Shown here: in pieces, positions 63,632-64,000 of the stretch | How positions within the stretch are numbered: position 1 is the first letter of the stretch | Layout of the letters: each line of letters opens with the position of its first letter | NCBI GenBank assembly: GCA_964539135.1 | Contig: CAZIFG010000008.1 | Coordinates: forward strand, 1 to 64,000 | Direction of reading: 5' to 3' | From: CAZIFG01 sp964539135 | GTDB lineage: Bacteria > Margulisbacteria > Marinamargulisbacteria > GCA-2716485 > CAZIFG01 | Length of the DNA: 64,000 bases | Program-made: the position numbers and the translations under genes | Notes under the pieces: model-generated | Seen by the model: the letters and a program-made list of their open reading frames with translations, nothing else | Databases searched by the model: none | Told to the model about the DNA's origin: nothing

Positions 63632-64000
63632 ATGGACGCTGTATCTCCACGAAGTTTAGCTGCTTCTGTTTCATCTGTAAGACCTGTGAAACCTGATTAT
63701 AGGGATGAACTTAAACTTCAAGATCAATTTGGGAAAATTTTTGATTTAAAAACAGATGACGAAAAACGTGATGCTTTATTACGCTTTATCGATGATCTTA
63801 ATCGCCCTCAATATAAAGTACAGCGAGATCTTCCCAATTCCGTTATTTCTAATTTATTGATTTTTGCTCAAGAAAATTTAAATGCGTTGCTTTCTGAGGC
63901 TCCTGCTCCGGTTGATGGGGCTTTGTCTGTAAGTACAATTCAACCTGCTATCTTGGAATCTGTAACATGGGACTTTTCTTTTCCTACTCAAGATTTAGTC
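63632..64000 (+). CDS. MDA family member 2, truncated by window end
   Basis: 123 codons open to the right edge: MDAVSPRSLAASVSSVRP.., DELKLQDQFGKIFDLK.., DALLRFIDDLNRP.., then Ala/Pro-rich. Preceded by GGAGG with the same spacing as the previous gene. The start (MDA), a helical block with [L/F]xFxxxL and a Pro-rich continuation match the gene at 62854, suggesting a diverged tandem duplicate. The C-terminus is outside the window. Confidence 0.6.
   Translation, partial: MDAVSPRSLAASVSSVRPVKPDYRDELKLQDQFGKIFDLKTDDEKRDALLRFIDDLNRPQYKVQRDLPNSVISNLLIFAQENLNALLSEAPAPVDGALSVSTIQPAILESVTWDFSFPTQDLV

Overview
The window is an AT-rich bacterial chromosome segment (roughly 40% G+C by eye) from a diderm (Gram-negative-type) bacterium. 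It encodes beta-barrel outer-membrane proteins ending in Phe, MlaA/MlaC homologues, an OprP-like porin, lipoproteins with lipoboxes and an envelope amidase. The standard code is used, with TGA as a normal stop. The mixture of housekeeping genes, RNase HIII, ornithine-lipid synthesis, eukaryotic-style PP2C phosphatase and protein kinase, and an ankyrin-like protein would fit a host- or protist-associated lineage, but I cannot name the taxon. A 100-N gap at 24810-24909 shows this is a scaffold of a draft assembly.

Layout. 1-5.4 kb: the end of an ankyrin-like gene, TerC, a degenerate zinc-ribbon protein, a methyltransferase, a PP2C phosphatase, DUF1697 and a small protein. 5.4-13.5 kb: an HXXXD acyltransferase, a CDF metal exporter, and a minus-strand sulfate-uptake operon (Rrf2 regulator, OprP-like porin, sbp, cysT, cysW, cysA). 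13.5-21.2 kb: carbonic anhydrase, an ABC-F protein with a lost second P-loop, and a tightly coupled seven-gene operon containing olsB-olsA, a DinB-fold protein, a TANGO2/NRDE protein and a DedA/ATP-grasp fusion. 21.2-25.5 kb: rpmG, rpmB, a coiled-coil protein, map, rimO, then the gap inside an inverted-repeat element and a decayed toxin-antitoxin locus. 25.5-36 kb: bioA, DoxX, glpK, psd, four outer-membrane beta-barrel genes in tandem, an FprA-like reductase, a tautomerase and a lipoprotein. 36-42 kb: trpD, htpG, rnhC and unknowns. 42-57.7 kb: the sulfur-assimilation region, interrupted by a plus-strand lipid-transport block (mlaA, mlaC, MMPL) and a protein kinase. 57.7-64 kb: an amidase, gcvT, hisC, an M30-like lipoprotein protease and two related small proteins.

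How it works together. The main theme is sulfur. Sulfate enters by an anion porin plus SulT-type ABC transporter. It is activated by CysD/CysN, reduced as APS by an iron-sulfur CysH, and reduced to sulfide by a sulfite reductase with a TusA tail. The sulfide can be loaded on a ThiS-like carrier (HcyS) by a MoeB-like enzyme (HcyF), after a JAMM protease (HcyD) trims the carrier's C-terminus. MetY and CysK then make homocysteine and cysteine. This matches the protein-thiocarboxylate methionine pathway known from Wolinella succinogenes. Two Rrf2-family regulators sit on the two arms, each with an inverted repeat overlapping its own -10 box.

Other notable signals are a dispersed miniature inverted-repeat family (two terminus-bearing full-length copies plus four decayed or deleted ones), a set of genes whose -10 boxes lie 6-12 nt before the start codon (likely leaderless mRNAs), and the olsBA/DedA-ATP-grasp operon, which may be a lipid-modification system.
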